Positions 63,047 to 64,000 of a stretch of 64,000 bases of DNA are shown here, piece after piece. Source of the stretch: Oscillospiraceae bacterium (lineage in GTDB: Bacteria; Bacillota; Clostridia; Oscillospirales; Ruminococcaceae); assembly GCA_017438745.1 (NCBI GenBank), contig JAFRUS010000107.1, positions 32,939 through 96,938 on the forward strand, in the 5' to 3' direction. A program made the translations under genes and the position numbers. Position 1 is the first letter of the stretch. Each line of letters starts with the position of its first letter. The notes under the pieces were generated by a model. It was not told the DNA's origin and did not search any database. It was given only the letters and a program-made list of their open reading frames with translations.

Positions 63047-63667
63047 ATGAAAACAGTTTTATTCATAGCTTTTATCGGTCACTTTTTATGTGGTATTTGC
63101 GATTGCCTGTTAGGATATTCCCCTAATGGGAGACTGGATTTGAAGGGGGCATTAAAATCTCCCGAAAAGATGAGAGAGGTATTCAGCGACTATCCAATTA
63201 AATGGTCACTGCTTTCTGTTATGCTAGGCGTTTATGCTATTACAGCATTTGGTTTCGGGTATTTAACACTGAGCAGATGGATGGAGAAGTTTTCAGACAC
63301 GGCATCTGCTGTCATGTATATTTCAGCCGTTGTATTCCTGATCTCTATTGTTGTACATCATATCATCTGCGGTCTGGTCGAATGGCTGTATGTAAGACTT
63401 GGAAAAACAGACGAAGCAAGAGAAGTGGCATTGGAATTCCAGCTGAAGACTATAGCGACTATGATAGTGGGATATCTGGGCTTAGCATCATTTGTTATAA
63501 CGCTGTTCATTATGGTTATAACAGGAAAGACATCGCTCCCGCAGTGGGCGTGCATAATAAACACATTACCCATTATGATAGTTTTGCTTCCTACTAAATT
63601 ACCTGCCAAAGGAAATATTGCAGGAGCATTAATGTTTCTTGGCCTGTTTTTTCTAATAAGGGTATAA
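63047..63667 (+). CDS. multispan membrane protein of unknown function
   Basis: 206 aa with about six membrane helices (residues 3-22, 53-76, 88-112, 133-156, 165-180, 188-205). Between helices 1 and 2 a loop GRLDLKGALKSPEKMREVF lies on one face, and WLYVRLGKTDEA on the other. No transporter or enzyme motif is recognised. GGAGG-like site is weak; start chosen from the open frame. It has its own promoter-like sequence in unit C. Confidence 0.6.
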   Translation: MKTVLFIAFIGHFLCGICDCLLGYSPNGRLDLKGALKSPEKMREVFSDYPIKWSLLSVMLGVYAITAFGFGYLTLSRWMEKFSDTASAVMYISAVVFLISIVVHHIICGLVEWLYVRLGKTDEAREVALEFQLKTIATMIVGYLGLASFVITLFIMVITGKTSLPQWACIINTLPIMIVLLPTKLPAKGNIAGALMFLGLFFLIRV

Positions 63668-63720
63668 GGAACATGATTTTGCTTTCCGTAGATTAATGCA
63701 AATTCTGAATTATCGCCGCA

Positions 63721-63870
63721 AAAAGGTCCCTGCACGCATCGTGCAGAGACCTTTTTTCAATTGTGCCGCAGGAACCACCTTTTCATCGGTACGCCTGCGG
63801 CGTACTATTGAAAATCAGGACTGATCGTAGTATAATTTGTAATATAAACAATGTGCGGGATTGCTCGTAT
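63721..63870 (+). repeat. second copy of the terminator-palindrome-promoter unit (element D)
   Basis: Same hairpin as 62851 then GTGCCGCAGGAACCACC, CTTTTCATCGGTA, CGCCTGCGGCG and a TATAATTTG. Some base changes; no gene is recognised in 63668-64000. Confidence 0.7.
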
Positions 63871-64000
63871 AAATCGGAATTTACCTCTGATAATATCATG
63901 GCAGTTCAGCGGACAACTATAAAATTCATTTACATTAAAGCCGATAATCAGTCAATGTTGCAAATGTCTTAATTACTGACTGAAAGAAGCACTGATACAA

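Noticed and set aside
63763..63972. 69-aa frame at the right edge and the similar frame at 62893-63126
   Set aside because: Both arise from the repeated palindrome-promoter unit; starts lie inside the palindrome and no ribosome site is present.

Overview
The window looks like part of a chromosome of a low-to-mid GC Gram-positive gut Clostridia, most like Ruminococcus (Oscillospiraceae). This is judged from clear AGGAGG ribosome sites, lipoprotein signal peptides, a clostripain-type protease, Rpn-type nucleases with EG-rich tails, a CsoR/CopA pair and small GTG/TTG-start genes. No rRNA, tRNA or CRISPR array was seen.

Left flank (1-15.6 kb) is ordinary: the C-terminal part of a Crp/Fnr regulator, an alpha/beta hydrolase, a lipoprotein, a GNAT acetyltransferase, an ABC permease/ATPase pair with a lipoprotein Ntn-type hydrolase and an OmpR/histidine-kinase pair, a guanine-deaminase-like enzyme, a GGDEF protein, a copper-responsive csoR-copA operon and an AlkD-like DNA repair protein.

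Centre (15.9-55.6 kb) is a defence island, nearly all on the minus strand. It is cut into cassettes by seven copies of a ~183-bp non-coding repeat, three in plus orientation on the left and four in minus orientation on the right. In order the cassettes hold: Septu (ptuA/ptuB); a 65-aa small protein; a ~23-kb operon; a nuclease-helicase; an RnlA/RnlB toxin-antitoxin whose toxin is fused to RNase HI, plus a 1640-aa GHKL-ATPase/SF1 helicase; and a VapBC-like pair with an Rpn nuclease.

The 23-kb operon reads sspD-sspB-sspC-sspA (single-strand DNA phosphorothioation), dptF/G/H (sspF/G/H, phosphorothioate-dependent restriction), then a second divergent DUF4007-like protein plus a second SspC/BrxC-like ATPase, then an ExbB-like and two ExbD/TolR-like membrane proteins, then a small Ada-type zinc protein. 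SspABCD-SspFGH is a published pairing. The appended module (duplicate DUF4007/ATPase pair coupled to a proton-channel-type membrane complex) is the part I do not recognise and is the best candidate for an undescribed system. The operon leader carries two consensus promoters, a palindromic operator candidate, a CTGT repeat tract and a large hairpin.

Right flank (55.7-64 kb): a clostripain-family lipoprotein protease, a small membrane protein with a structured leader, a three-domain SGNH/adenylyltransferase, an alpha/beta hydrolase with an XRE-AbrB regulator, and a membrane protein. REP-like palindromes and a repeated terminator-palindrome-promoter unit are scattered here.
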